From the NCBI GenBank assembly GCA_028679485.1, contig JAJRBL010000156.1, forward strand, positions 1 to 12,798: a DNA stretch of 12,798 bases. Direction: 5' to 3'. Below the pieces are notes generated by a model. It made no database searches and was not told the DNA's origin. It saw nothing but the letters and a program-made list of their open reading frames with translations. The DNA is from Methanospirillum sp. (GTDB taxonomy: Archaea > Halobacteriota > Methanomicrobia > Methanomicrobiales > Methanospirillaceae). The translations under genes and the position numbers were made by a program. Below are positions 1 to 5,732 of the stretch, piece by piece. Position 1 is the first letter of the stretch. Every line of letters starts with the position of its first letter.

Positions 1-718
1 CCTCCACGGTGTAGGTACCCGGAACATACCGGTCGCGTGAGGATACCTCCAGAACCAGGTTTTTCCCGGGCTCCTTTTTGATCCTGACAACGGCACCGGA
101 CTGCTCCATGATCCCGATGGTCATCATGATATAAGGCAGGGAGACGAGGTCTCCGGTGATGGTAATCCTGCTGTCCTGTGCAGCGTATGGGGCTGCAATG
201 AGAAGGGATGAGATAAACTGGCTCGAAATACTTCCCTCGATAGATATCTCACCGCCCGGAAGGCTGCCGCTGATCCGGACCGGAGGACACCCCGGAGTCT
301 GGAGATATCCTATGTCTGTCCCGGCCCTGTTGAGTGTTTCCACCAGCGGCCCAAGCGGTCGTTCCTGCATCCGTCTGCTTCCGGTCAGGATAACCGGGCC
401 GTCTGCAAGCAATGACACTGCAGTGAGAAGGCGCATGGATGTTCCTGAATCCGCGATACTGATCGGGTCGGCCGGAGCGGTGAGACGGCCGCCGCATCCC
501 CTGACCCTGATGCACTTCTCTTCCCAGTCAATCCTGATGCCGAGCTGCATGAGGGCACGTGCGGTCATCCGCGTATCGTCGGCATCAAGTTGTCCGAAGA
601 TGACGGATTCGCCGTCTGCAAGGGCGGCTATGATCAGGGCACGATGGGTGTAACTCTTAGACGGGGGAGCGGAACAGGTGAAATCGACCGTCCCGCACCT
701 GCCGGTGGTCACCTGCAT
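1..718 (-). CDS. aroA: 3-phosphoshikimate 1-carboxyvinyltransferase (EPSP synthase), 3' end beyond window
   Basis: I translated this by hand from the minus strand; the frame is open from ATG 718-716 to the window edge, giving about 239 residues of a family that normally runs to about 420-430. EPSP synthase transfers enolpyruvate from PEP to shikimate 3-phosphate, the sixth step to chorismate. Visible family motifs are APPSKSYTHRAL (residues 17-28, with the Lys-Ser and Arg substrate ligands), DSGTSMR (90-96, the equivalent of NAGTAMR), RMQERPLGPL (116-125) and SSQFISSLLIAAP (165-177). The usual Pro after the GTxMR motif is Leu here. The start overlaps the last codons of pheA by 10 bases, so it is translated as part of the same operon. 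Family assignment is secure; the C-terminal half is not visible. Confidence 0.95.
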   Translation of the reverse strand, partial: MQVTTGRCGTVDFTCSAPPSKSYTHRALIIAALADGESVIFGQLDADDTRMTARALMQLGIRIDWEEKCIRVRGCGGRLTAPADPISIADSGTSMRLLTAVSLLADGPVILTGSRRMQERPLGPLVETLNRAGTDIGYLQTPGCPPVRISGSLPGGEISIEGSISSQFISSLLIAAPYAAQDSRITITGDLVSLPYIMMTIGIMEQSGAVVRIKKEPGKNLVLEVSSRDRYVPGTYTVE

Positions 719-1503
719 AGGCCGTTACCGATACACGAGTAACAACCCAGCGGTTTTACCCGGGTAATCCTGTTCAGTCGTTTCATGGCTTCTCTCCATG
801 CACCTTTACATTCAAGATCGATGAAGAAGACGTACCTTCCCATGCTCCGTTTCGATGGCCGCGATTCGATACGGGTCAGGTTAACCCCGGTCTCCTTGAA
901 CGGGGTGAGCAGATCATACAAAAGGCCTGCCCGGTTCTCATCAGGGTCGATTATCAGGCTGCATTTTTCCGGATCACCAATCTCTGGCCACTCCCTGGTT
1001 ATACAGATGAACCTGGTTATGTTATCCGGATTATTCTCGACATGTGCTGTAATTACCGGTATTCCATGAACCTGTGCCAGATTCTCAGATATTACCGCTC
1101 CGGATCCCGGACGGTTCTTCTGGGCAACGGCACTGGCCGCGTTGCTCTCCGTATGGATAACCGGAATACCCAGGAGATCGATGAATCTGCTGCACTGTTC
1201 ATGGGTCTGGGGATGGGCAAAGAGAACCGAGATCTGATCCTGCGGGAGATCTGATGCAAATGCATGACTTACCGGGATATATGTCTCTGCGGTGATGTAT
1301 ACCGGGTACTGCATCAGGCCATCCATGGTTGCCACAACCCCGCCGGCTTCGCTGTTTTCAAGGGGAACGAGACCAGGAATCCCGGATGAGACCACTTCAC
1401 GGAAGACCCTTCCGATCGAGGATTCCAGGATGATATCACGGTCAAACATGAGAGCCAGCTCATGGGAAAACGTCCCCTCGGGACCAAGCGTTATCATTGT
1501 CAT
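709..1503 (-). CDS. pheA: prephenate dehydratase with ACT domain
   Basis: This 264-residue protein converts prephenate to phenylpyruvate, the committed step to phenylalanine. The catalytic domain opens with LGPEGTFSHE (residues 6-15), carries VPLENSEAGGV (46-56) and contains the family's TRF motif at 163-165. A C-terminal ACT domain (about 181-255) has the GVNLTRIESRPSK signature (206-218); in this family the ESRP region forms the phenylalanine-binding allosteric site, so feedback inhibition by Phe is expected. I chose ATG 1503 rather than a start 69 bases upstream. It overlaps the tyrA stop as ATGA, is preceded by GGTGA at about 1508-1512, and puts the family N-terminus at the right place. 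Unlike many bacterial enzymes it has no fused chorismate mutase. Confidence 0.95.
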   Translation of the reverse strand: MTMITLGPEGTFSHELALMFDRDIILESSIGRVFREVVSSGIPGLVPLENSEAGGVVATMDGLMQYPVYITAETYIPVSHAFASDLPQDQISVLFAHPQTHEQCSRFIDLLGIPVIHTESNAASAVAQKNRPGSGAVISENLAQVHGIPVITAHVENNPDNITRFICITREWPEIGDPEKCSLIIDPDENRAGLLYDLLTPFKETGVNLTRIESRPSKRSMGRYVFFIDLECKGAWREAMKRLNRITRVKPLGCYSCIGNGLCR

Positions 1504-2324
1504 CTGTTCACCATGGCATGAATCAGGAAATCCGTCTCCTCCTGTGCCTGCTGGCAAAAATGGCCGAACCACTCCCGTGAAACAAGAAATTCTGATCTGA
1601 AGGCTTTTGTATCGTTATCTGCTATCATCTTTCGTATCTCGTCTGCTGCCTGTCGGCAGGTATCCAGTACCCATGGAACGGATGGATTCATGCAGAGGAT
1701 ATCCGAGTATAACTCCGGATCCTGGGCAAGCACCCTTCCCGCAATCCCGGTCTCAATACGGTACACCGGGCTCATGTACATCTCCGTATCCTCCGGGGAG
1801 ATCCCGAGGCGTCTCATCGTACCTGCAAGGAGGATAGCCTTGAAATGGGTAAGTCCCTGGATAACAGCCATGATACGGTCGTGTTCCTCCGGGGTGGTCA
1901 GGGTTACCCGTGCCCCCTGGCTTTCAAACAGGGAGGTAAAGAGACTGATATCCTCGTCCCGGCACCTGGCCGGGGTAGCGACGATGGTCTGTCCCCTGAT
2001 GGTGCCTGCCGTGGGGCCAAACATCGGATGCAGCCCGATCACCCGCGATTTTGATCTCAGCATCGCCTGAACCGGCCTGGTCTTCAGTGAGGTCAGATCT
2101 GTCAGGATCTGGTCTTCGGAGAGCAGGGAACTGATTGCATCAATGACCGGGATCGTATCCCGGATAGGAACGGATACCATCACGATGTCTGCCTCTCTGG
2201 CAATATCCTCCTTTGTAACTTTGGTAGACCTGCCGCATACGAGCACATCATAACCCTCTTCCCTGAATACCCGGGAGAACAGGCTGCCCATGCCTCCGGT
2301 TCCGCCGATGATGCCTGCTATCAT
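1500..2324 (-). CDS. tyrA: prephenate dehydrogenase
   Basis: The product (274 residues from ATG 2324) oxidatively decarboxylates prephenate to 4-hydroxyphenylpyruvate on the way to tyrosine. It begins with a Rossmann dinucleotide fold, MIAGIIGGTGGMG (residues 1-13), followed by DIVMVSVPI (46-54), LTDLTSLKT (74-82) and the family motif GLHPMFGP (97-104). The C-terminal helical part contains GLTHF and ends by overlapping the pheA start as ATGA. The frame also contains a TTG 12 bases further upstream (2336), but ATG 2324 lies one base after the stop of the preceding gene and gives the normal N-terminus. There is no ACT or chorismate mutase domain. Placement between the shikimate genes and pheA implies coordinated supply of Tyr and Phe. 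Confidence 0.93.
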   Translation of the reverse strand: MIAGIIGGTGGMGSLFSRVFREEGYDVLVCGRSTKVTKEDIAREADIVMVSVPIRDTIPVIDAISSLLSEDQILTDLTSLKTRPVQAMLRSKSRVIGLHPMFGPTAGTIRGQTIVATPARCRDEDISLFTSLFESQGARVTLTTPEEHDRIMAVIQGLTHFKAILLAGTMRRLGISPEDTEMYMSPVYRIETGIAGRVLAQDPELYSDILCMNPSVPWVLDTCRQAADEIRKMIADNDTKAFRSEFLVSREWFGHFCQQAQEETDFLIHAMVNR

Positions 2325-2325
2325 G

Positions 2326-3312
2326 TTATTTCTCAATAATCTGCTCTTCTATCGCCATCCCAAAATGGCGACCGCCTGCCTCCAGCTTTCCGAGAATCCG
2401 GTCACCCGGGGCCAGGGATGTGACGGAGACTGCAGACCCGTCAGGGCGTACAAGGCGGATCGTCTCTGCATTCTGAAGGATAACAGACAGAAACTTCCCC
2501 TCGCATTCTGCCTCGATGAGCAGGAGCGGCCGGTGTTCGATCTTTACCCGTCCGACGGTTGCTTCCCGGCAGGTTCCGTCAGCATGGACGATGCTCACCA
2601 GGTCTCCGGATTTCAGGTCCGCAAGGTATGCTGTCTTCATATCCGTGACCTGCAGGTATGCATGGACTCCTCCGGCATTCACCCTGAACGGACGCGGGGC
2701 GACGTAAGGATTCTGAAGTGTCTCTGCATGGACAAGGAAAAAACCGGAGGAGGTATTCCCTACCAGCATTCCTTCCCCGCCGGTCATCAGGGAACAGGTA
2801 TCAACGCATACCCGTTCACCCATTCCTGCCGGCCGGACACGGGTTACGGTGAGTTCATGGAGTTGATACCGGCATGACCCGGTCTGGAGGAGTTTTGCAA
2901 CGCTCCTTACCAGGTCCGGATCATCGGTCACGAGCATGACCCCTGATACCCCTTTTTCAAGAACCGTCAGCGCCAGTTCTGCCTCTTCGAAGGAGTGAAC
3001 CGCTGCAATGACCTGCTCTCCGCAGGCAACCAAGTTTTCGAGGGGAATTATTGTCCAGTCCGGAGTATGGACAATAATCCGGCCTGACTTTGCCGCTTCC
3101 ATTGCTTCTGCCTGGTCTTCCGTGTTCCTGATGGTCAGTTCACGTATATCCTTGCCGGGAACAAGGTCACCATCCGGTGCCACCACCGGGATCCTCCCGA
3201 GTTCCCTGACAGGCCCGGCGGAGTCCGCGACAACCCCGCTGGCGCCGGATTCAAGGGCTGCAATAGCGATCTCCTTGTTCCACGGGCGGATATCCACAAA
3301 CAACTCTTTCAT
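2326..3312 (-). CDS. aroB': 3-dehydroquinate synthase II (archaeal type)
   Basis: This 328-residue protein matches the archaeal 3-dehydroquinate synthase II family (type member MJ1249), unrelated to bacterial AroB. By family knowledge it uses NAD to deaminate and cyclise ADTH (2-amino-3,7-dideoxy-D-threo-hept-6-ulosonate) to 3-dehydroquinate. Recognisable features are the N-terminal VDIRPWNKEIAIAALESGASGVV (split: VDIRPWNKEI at 6-15, then ALESGASGVV) and the C-terminal LEAGGRHFGMAIEEQIIEK ending, diagnostic for the family. ATG 3312 is preceded by GAGGT at 3316-3320. It starts 6 bases after the second aldolase gene and ends one base before tyrA, which supports a single transcript. The aldolase products encoded just upstream are its expected substrate source. 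Confidence 0.94.
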   Translation of the reverse strand: MKELFVDIRPWNKEIAIAALESGASGVVADSAGPVRELGRIPVVAPDGDLVPGKDIRELTIRNTEDQAEAMEAAKSGRIIVHTPDWTIIPLENLVACGEQVIAAVHSFEEAELALTVLEKGVSGVMLVTDDPDLVRSVAKLLQTGSCRYQLHELTVTRVRPAGMGERVCVDTCSLMTGGEGMLVGNTSSGFFLVHAETLQNPYVAPRPFRVNAGGVHAYLQVTDMKTAYLADLKSGDLVSIVHADGTCREATVGRVKIEHRPLLLIEAECEGKFLSVILQNAETIRLVRPDGSAVSVTSLAPGDRILGKLEAGGRHFGMAIEEQIIEK

Positions 3313-3318
3313 GGTACC

Positions 3319-4092
3319 TCAGATCTGTCCGGGCTCAGCCAGGTCATGGACAACTTTTGATACATTGGCTACGAACCGTGCCACGTCATCTCTCTGGAAT
3401 GCATTTCTTCCCATGCAGACCCCGGAGCATCCGGCAATGTTTACGGCATCGTAAATTGAGCGGTAGGTATCAGAATCAGCTCCTTTCTCTCCTCCTGCGA
3501 TCATTACCGGAATCGAGGAGGCTTTTACAATCCTCGCGAACGAATCGGGATCGCCGGTGTAGTTTGTCTTGACAAGGTCTGCCCCCAGTTCTTCGGCAAC
3601 CCGGACTGCATGGCCGACATGCCGGGGATCGGTCGGATTGATCCCCTGCCCTCTCGGGTATACCATGGCAAGAAGGGGAATTCCCCACCGGTTGCAGTCG
3701 CGGACTACCTGCCCGGCTGCTTCCATCATCCTGGATTCCTGGGCAGCCCCGAGATTGATATGGATGGAGACCGCGTCTGCCCCGAGCGAGACTGCTTCCT
3801 CGACGGTGCAGATGAGTACCTTGTCATTCGGATCGGGGTTCATGCTTGTTCCGGCGGAGAGATGAATGATAAGGCCGATATCCCGTCCTTTTCTCCGGTG
3901 ACCGGTCTTTACAAGCCCTTTATGAAGGATGATTGCATTAGCCCCGCCGTCAGATACCGCTGCAATCGTGTCTGACATATTCAGGAGACCGTCAATCTGT
4001 CCGAGGGTCATTCCGTGGTCCATGGGGATAATAACTGATTTGCCGGTATTCCGGTCCATTATCCGTTCGATTCGAATCTGTTTCCCGATCAT
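3319..4092 (-). CDS. aroA': 2-amino-3,7-dideoxy-D-threo-hept-6-ulosonate synthase, paralogue 2 (DhnA/FBA class I aldolase family)
   Basis: The product (257 residues) belongs to the archaeal class I aldolase family containing MJ0400, which condenses 6-deoxy-5-ketofructose 1-phosphate with L-aspartate semialdehyde to make ADTH, the first archaeal shikimate-pathway intermediate. The TIM-barrel signatures are present: IIPMDHGMTLG (residues 21-31), ADAVSIHINLGA (105-116), MVYPRG (143-148) and ADLVKTNYTGDPDSF (171-185). From memory of the MJ0400 structure, the catalytic trio Asp33/Tyr153/Lys184 corresponds here to Asp25, Tyr145 and Schiff-base Lys175; all are present. The start overlaps the stop of the preceding paralogue as ATGA. 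It could instead act as a fructose-bisphosphate aldolase, a close relative, but the operon context favours the aromatic pathway. Confidence 0.88.
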   Translation of the reverse strand: MIGKQIRIERIMDRNTGKSVIIPMDHGMTLGQIDGLLNMSDTIAAVSDGGANAIILHKGLVKTGHRRKGRDIGLIIHLSAGTSMNPDPNDKVLICTVEEAVSLGADAVSIHINLGAAQESRMMEAAGQVVRDCNRWGIPLLAMVYPRGQGINPTDPRHVGHAVRVAEELGADLVKTNYTGDPDSFARIVKASSIPVMIAGGEKGADSDTYRSIYDAVNIAGCSGVCMGRNAFQRDDVARFVANVSKVVHDLAEPGQI

Positions 4093-4889
4093 ATCATGCC
4101 ACCCTTCAGCATCTCGTTTACTTCCCTTGCACTCATGCCTTCATGCACTATCTTTGCACATGCACGGACAAATGCCGCCGGGTTCTGGTGCTGGAATGCA
4201 TTCCTGCCGATAGAAATGCCACAGGCCCCGCCTTCCATCGAACCTTCGATGAGTTCCAGGGTCGTGAGATCATCGGTCTTTGAACCGCCTGCAACCACGA
4301 CCGGAACAGGACATCCCCTGGTGACCTCCCTGAAAGAATCAGGATCCCCGGTGTAGTTGGTTTTTACAAGGTCAGCCCCGAGTTCGGCAGCGACCCGTGC
4401 TGCAAGCCTGACGTGCTCCACCGCATGCTCGTCAGAGATCTTCCTGCCACGGGGATACATCATGGCAAGAAGCGGCATCCCCCATTCCATGCATTCTATT
4501 GCCACTTTCCCAAGATCAGAAAGCATCTTTGCTTCGGAATCAGCCCCGATGTTGACATGGATGGATACGGCATCGGCACCCATCTTCAGGGCGTTCGTAA
4601 CCGAGTTCACCAGTACTTTTTCATTCGGATCCGGCCCGATTGCAGTCGAAGCCGACAAATGGAGGATGAGACCCACATCGTGTCCACGCTGGCGATGACC
4701 ATGCAGGGCAAGACCTACATGACCAAGAACCGCATTTGCACCTCCTTCTGCTACTGCATTCACGGCATCAGGAAGATCCCAGAGGCCTTCTATCGGGCCC
4801 AGTGATACCCCGTGATCCATGGGGACAATGATCGTTTTTCTTGTGTTACGGTTCATGATTCTTTCAAGTCTGATATCTTTACCTCTCAT
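4089..4889 (-). CDS. aroA': 2-amino-3,7-dideoxy-D-threo-hept-6-ulosonate synthase, paralogue 1 (first gene of the operon)
   Basis: This 266-residue aldolase-family protein is a tandem paralogue of its downstream neighbour, roughly half identical by eye. It keeps the family residues Asp25-His26 (VPMDHGVSLG), Tyr145 (MMYPRG) and Lys176 (LVKTNYTGDPDSF). Unlike the neighbour it has a C-terminal extension (EGMSAREVNEMLKGGMI), as seen in well-formed members of the family. It is the first structural gene of the aromatic operon. ATG 4889 follows GGAGTGATC at 4894-4902, a good Shine-Dalgarno four bases away. That same segment is one arm of a 9-base inverted repeat, so initiation may be controlled by RNA structure. 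Which of the two copies supplies the bulk of ADTH synthase activity cannot be told from sequence. Confidence 0.9.
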   Translation of the reverse strand: MRGKDIRLERIMNRNTRKTIIVPMDHGVSLGPIEGLWDLPDAVNAVAEGGANAVLGHVGLALHGHRQRGHDVGLILHLSASTAIGPDPNEKVLVNSVTNALKMGADAVSIHVNIGADSEAKMLSDLGKVAIECMEWGMPLLAMMYPRGRKISDEHAVEHVRLAARVAAELGADLVKTNYTGDPDSFREVTRGCPVPVVVAGGSKTDDLTTLELIEGSMEGGACGISIGRNAFQHQNPAAFVRACAKIVHEGMSAREVNEMLKGGMI

Positions 4890-4892
4890 AAC

Positions 4893-4902
4893 AGATCACT
4901 CC
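4893..4902 (-). promoter_or_regulatory. Shine-Dalgarno of the aromatic operon, sequestrable
   Basis: GGAGTGATC (4902-4894) resembles the complement of the archaeal 16S rRNA 3' end, with one G missing, and lies four bases before ATG 4889. Bases 4901-4893 (GAGTGATCT) are perfectly complementary to AGATCACTC at 4922-4914, so the site can be hidden in a 9-bp hairpin with a 12-base loop. Confidence 0.7.
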
Positions 4903-4932
4903 AATTCCGGTACGAGTGATCTACTCAGTACC
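4893..4932 (-). promoter_or_regulatory. mutually exclusive leader hairpins (anti-sequestor / Shine-Dalgarno sequestor)
   Basis: In the minus-strand RNA, segment 1 (4932-4923, GGTAC-T-GAGT) pairs with segment 2 (4917-4909, ACTC-GTACC). This makes a 9-bp stem with one bulged base and a five-base loop. Segment 2, read as AGATCACTC (4922-4914), can instead pair over nine bases with segment 3 (4901-4893), the Shine-Dalgarno. The two folds share bases 4914-4917 and cannot coexist. Segment 1 consists of the last two codons (TGG TAC) and the stop of the aromatic-rich leader ORF, so a ribosome there would decide which fold forms. The complementarity is seen directly; the switching is inferred. Confidence 0.6.
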
Positions 4933-5068
4933 AGAAAAACTGATAAAAACGAAAAAAGAATGCGTCGAAGCCAGAAAAGACCGATCTGATAACCTGATCG
5001 GGCAAATGACTACCCGAAGTTCCGCTGCAGACTGGGCCTGCAGATCTTCCCTCCCGGTTTTTTGTCAT
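4925..5068 (-). CDS. candidate aromatic leader peptide (47 aa) controlling the aromatic operon
   Basis: The ORF starts at ATG 5068 and stops at TGA 4927-4925, 35 bases before the first biosynthetic gene. Residues 1-30 contain no Phe, Tyr or Trp. Residues 31-47 contain eleven: eight Phe, two Tyr and one Trp, ending FDAFFFRFYQFFWY. All three products of the downstream pathway are represented, as in bacterial phe/trp attenuator peptides. A TATA-like element centred near 5095 would place the transcript start at or just before the ATG, so the message may be leaderless. The stop codon and last two codons lie in a hairpin arm that competes with the Shine-Dalgarno sequestor. The peptide itself resembles no enzyme. 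Caution: three T-runs (4952-4957, 4945-4949, 4935-4939) account for much of the Phe content, so chance or a T-rich terminator is the main alternative. The ORF can be extended upstream to 5131, but that would include the TATA element. Confidence 0.6.
   Translation of the reverse strand: MTKNREGRSAGPVCSGTSGSHLPDQVIRSVFSGFDAFFFRFYQFFWY
4981..5001 (-). promoter_or_regulatory. small leader hairpin followed by pyrimidine tract
   Basis: CCGATC and GATCGG (six-base perfect arms, nine-base loop) are followed on the minus strand by TCTTTTC and then, further on, by runs of six, five and five T. It lies inside the leader ORF just before the aromatic codons. It could be a pause site or a weak terminator; the short stem makes this tentative. 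Confidence 0.3.
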
Positions 5069-5086
5069 GATCAGGGGTCTGTCCAA

Positions 5087-5103
5087 GCAGATATAAATAT
5101 ATC
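5087..5103 (-). promoter_or_regulatory. probable promoter (TATA element) of the aromatic operon leader
   Basis: The minus strand reads ATATATTTATATC, an archaeal-type TATA element centred about 26 bases before ATG 5068. It is the best such element between MBF1 and the operon. A second, weaker A/T-rich candidate (TTTTTATC, about 4942-4949) lies 52-60 bases before ATG 4889; if that were the main promoter, the leader ORF would not be transcribed with the operon. Confidence 0.55.
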
Positions 5104-5113
5104 GCAAACGTGC

Positions 5114-5132
5114 CATGCCATGACATGGCATG
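5114..5132. promoter_or_regulatory. perfect 19-base palindrome upstream of the operon TATA element
   Basis: CATGCCATG-A-CATGGCATG has nine-base arms around one central A. It is centred about 55 bases before the proposed transcript start and about 12 bases beyond the TATA element, the position where archaeal activators usually bind. It lies after the MBF1 T-run, so it is not needed as that gene's terminator. The regulator is unknown. Confidence 0.5.
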
Positions 5133-5171
5133 CACCGGAACTCAGGCTGATCGTATCAAAAACACGCATAC

Positions 5172-5178
5172 AAAAAAA
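5172..5178 (-). terminator. oligo-T terminator after MBF1
   Basis: Seven consecutive T on the minus strand begin six bases after the MBF1 stop codon, the usual form of an archaeal intrinsic terminator. It separates MBF1 from the aromatic operon leader. Confidence 0.55.
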
Positions 5179-5183
5179 GGGTA

Positions 5184-5684
5184 TTACTTCTTCGCCTTCT
5201 TGATCCTGATGACATCCCCCATTGTGGTAGTCATGCGGGAATGGTGCAGATCGGCAGGCTCAGATGAGGAGTCATCCAGAAGACGGATGCTGAGAATCTT
5301 TTCCAGTTTTTTCCGAACCTCATCCTCTGGTTTCAGTTCGCCCTTCTCTATCTTTTTTACGAGGAGCTCTCGCTCCATCATTGCTAGGGCAAGATCTTTC
5401 TGGGTCATGCCCACCTTCATCCGTGCATCCCTGATCCTGTCTGGATAATCCTCGACAAGATCTCCTTCCATCCGGTCAAATACATCTCTCGTCCGGTGTA
5501 CCGGTGCTTTTCCTGCAGCGGGTGAGCCGGATGGTCTCACGGATTGTGCTGCAGACGATCGGGGAGTTCCCTGGACTTCAGTACCATATTTTGCACAGGC
5601 ATTACACACCGAGAGCTCGGCCCCTTCGATCTTGATCCGTTTCAAAGGGCCTTTGGCTTCTGCGCCGCACATTTCACATTGCAT
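5184..5684 (-). CDS. mbf1: multiprotein bridging factor type 1 family transcription factor
   Basis: The product (166 residues from ATG 5684) has the archaeal MBF1 architecture. An N-terminal zinc ribbon carries Cys3, Cys6, Cys27 and Cys30 (MQCEMCG...CNACAKYG). A Pro/Ser/Ala-rich linker follows (about 37-65), then a Cro/C1-type helix-turn-helix (about 80-136, containing [14 protein letters not shown]), and a basic tail ending [11 protein letters not shown]. Archaeal MBF1 is thought to bind DNA or the translation machinery; its exact role is unsettled. The frame extends to ATG 5699, but MQCEMCG is the usual family N-terminus and a TATATA element at 5714-5720 would start the transcript near 5690. 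It is divergent from the first PAN gene with only a few dozen bases between them. Confidence 0.88.
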   Translation of the reverse strand: MQCEMCGAEAKGPLKRIKIEGAELSVCNACAKYGTEVQGTPRSSAAQSVRPSGSPAAGKAPVHRTRDVFDRMEGDLVEDYPDRIRDARMKVGMTQKDLALAMMERELLVKKIEKGELKPEDEVRKKLEKILSIRLLDDSSSEPADLHHSRMTTTMGDVIRIKKAKK

Positions 5685-5711
5685 TTTCGCAATCATCATA
5701 TAGTCACTTAC

Positions 5712-5720
5712 CCCTATATA
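5712..5720. promoter_or_regulatory. TATA-like element between mbf1 and the first PAN gene
   Basis: CCTATATACC is the only compact TATA-like core in the 33-48 base divergent spacer, apart from CATATAG at 5697-5703. On the minus strand it is correctly spaced for ATG 5684 of mbf1. For the plus-strand PAN gene, CATATAG is better spaced for ATG 5733, while this one would suit ATG 5763. Confidence 0.4.
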
Positions 5721-5732
5721 CCTGATGATCAG

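Noticed and set aside
156..653. 165-codon plus-strand ORF opposite aroA
   Set aside because: The minus strand encodes clear EPSP synthase motifs throughout; this is an overlapping shadow frame.
4925..5131. 68-codon version of the leader ORF starting at 5131
   Set aside because: This start lies upstream of the TATA element and inside the 19-base palindrome, so the transcript would not include it. ATG 5068 fits the promoter spacing.
4916..5203. 95-codon plus-strand ORF across the operon leader
   Set aside because: It is antisense to the leader and runs into the end of MBF1. It has no Shine-Dalgarno or recognisable protein features, and its Lys-rich start is just the reverse of the T-runs.
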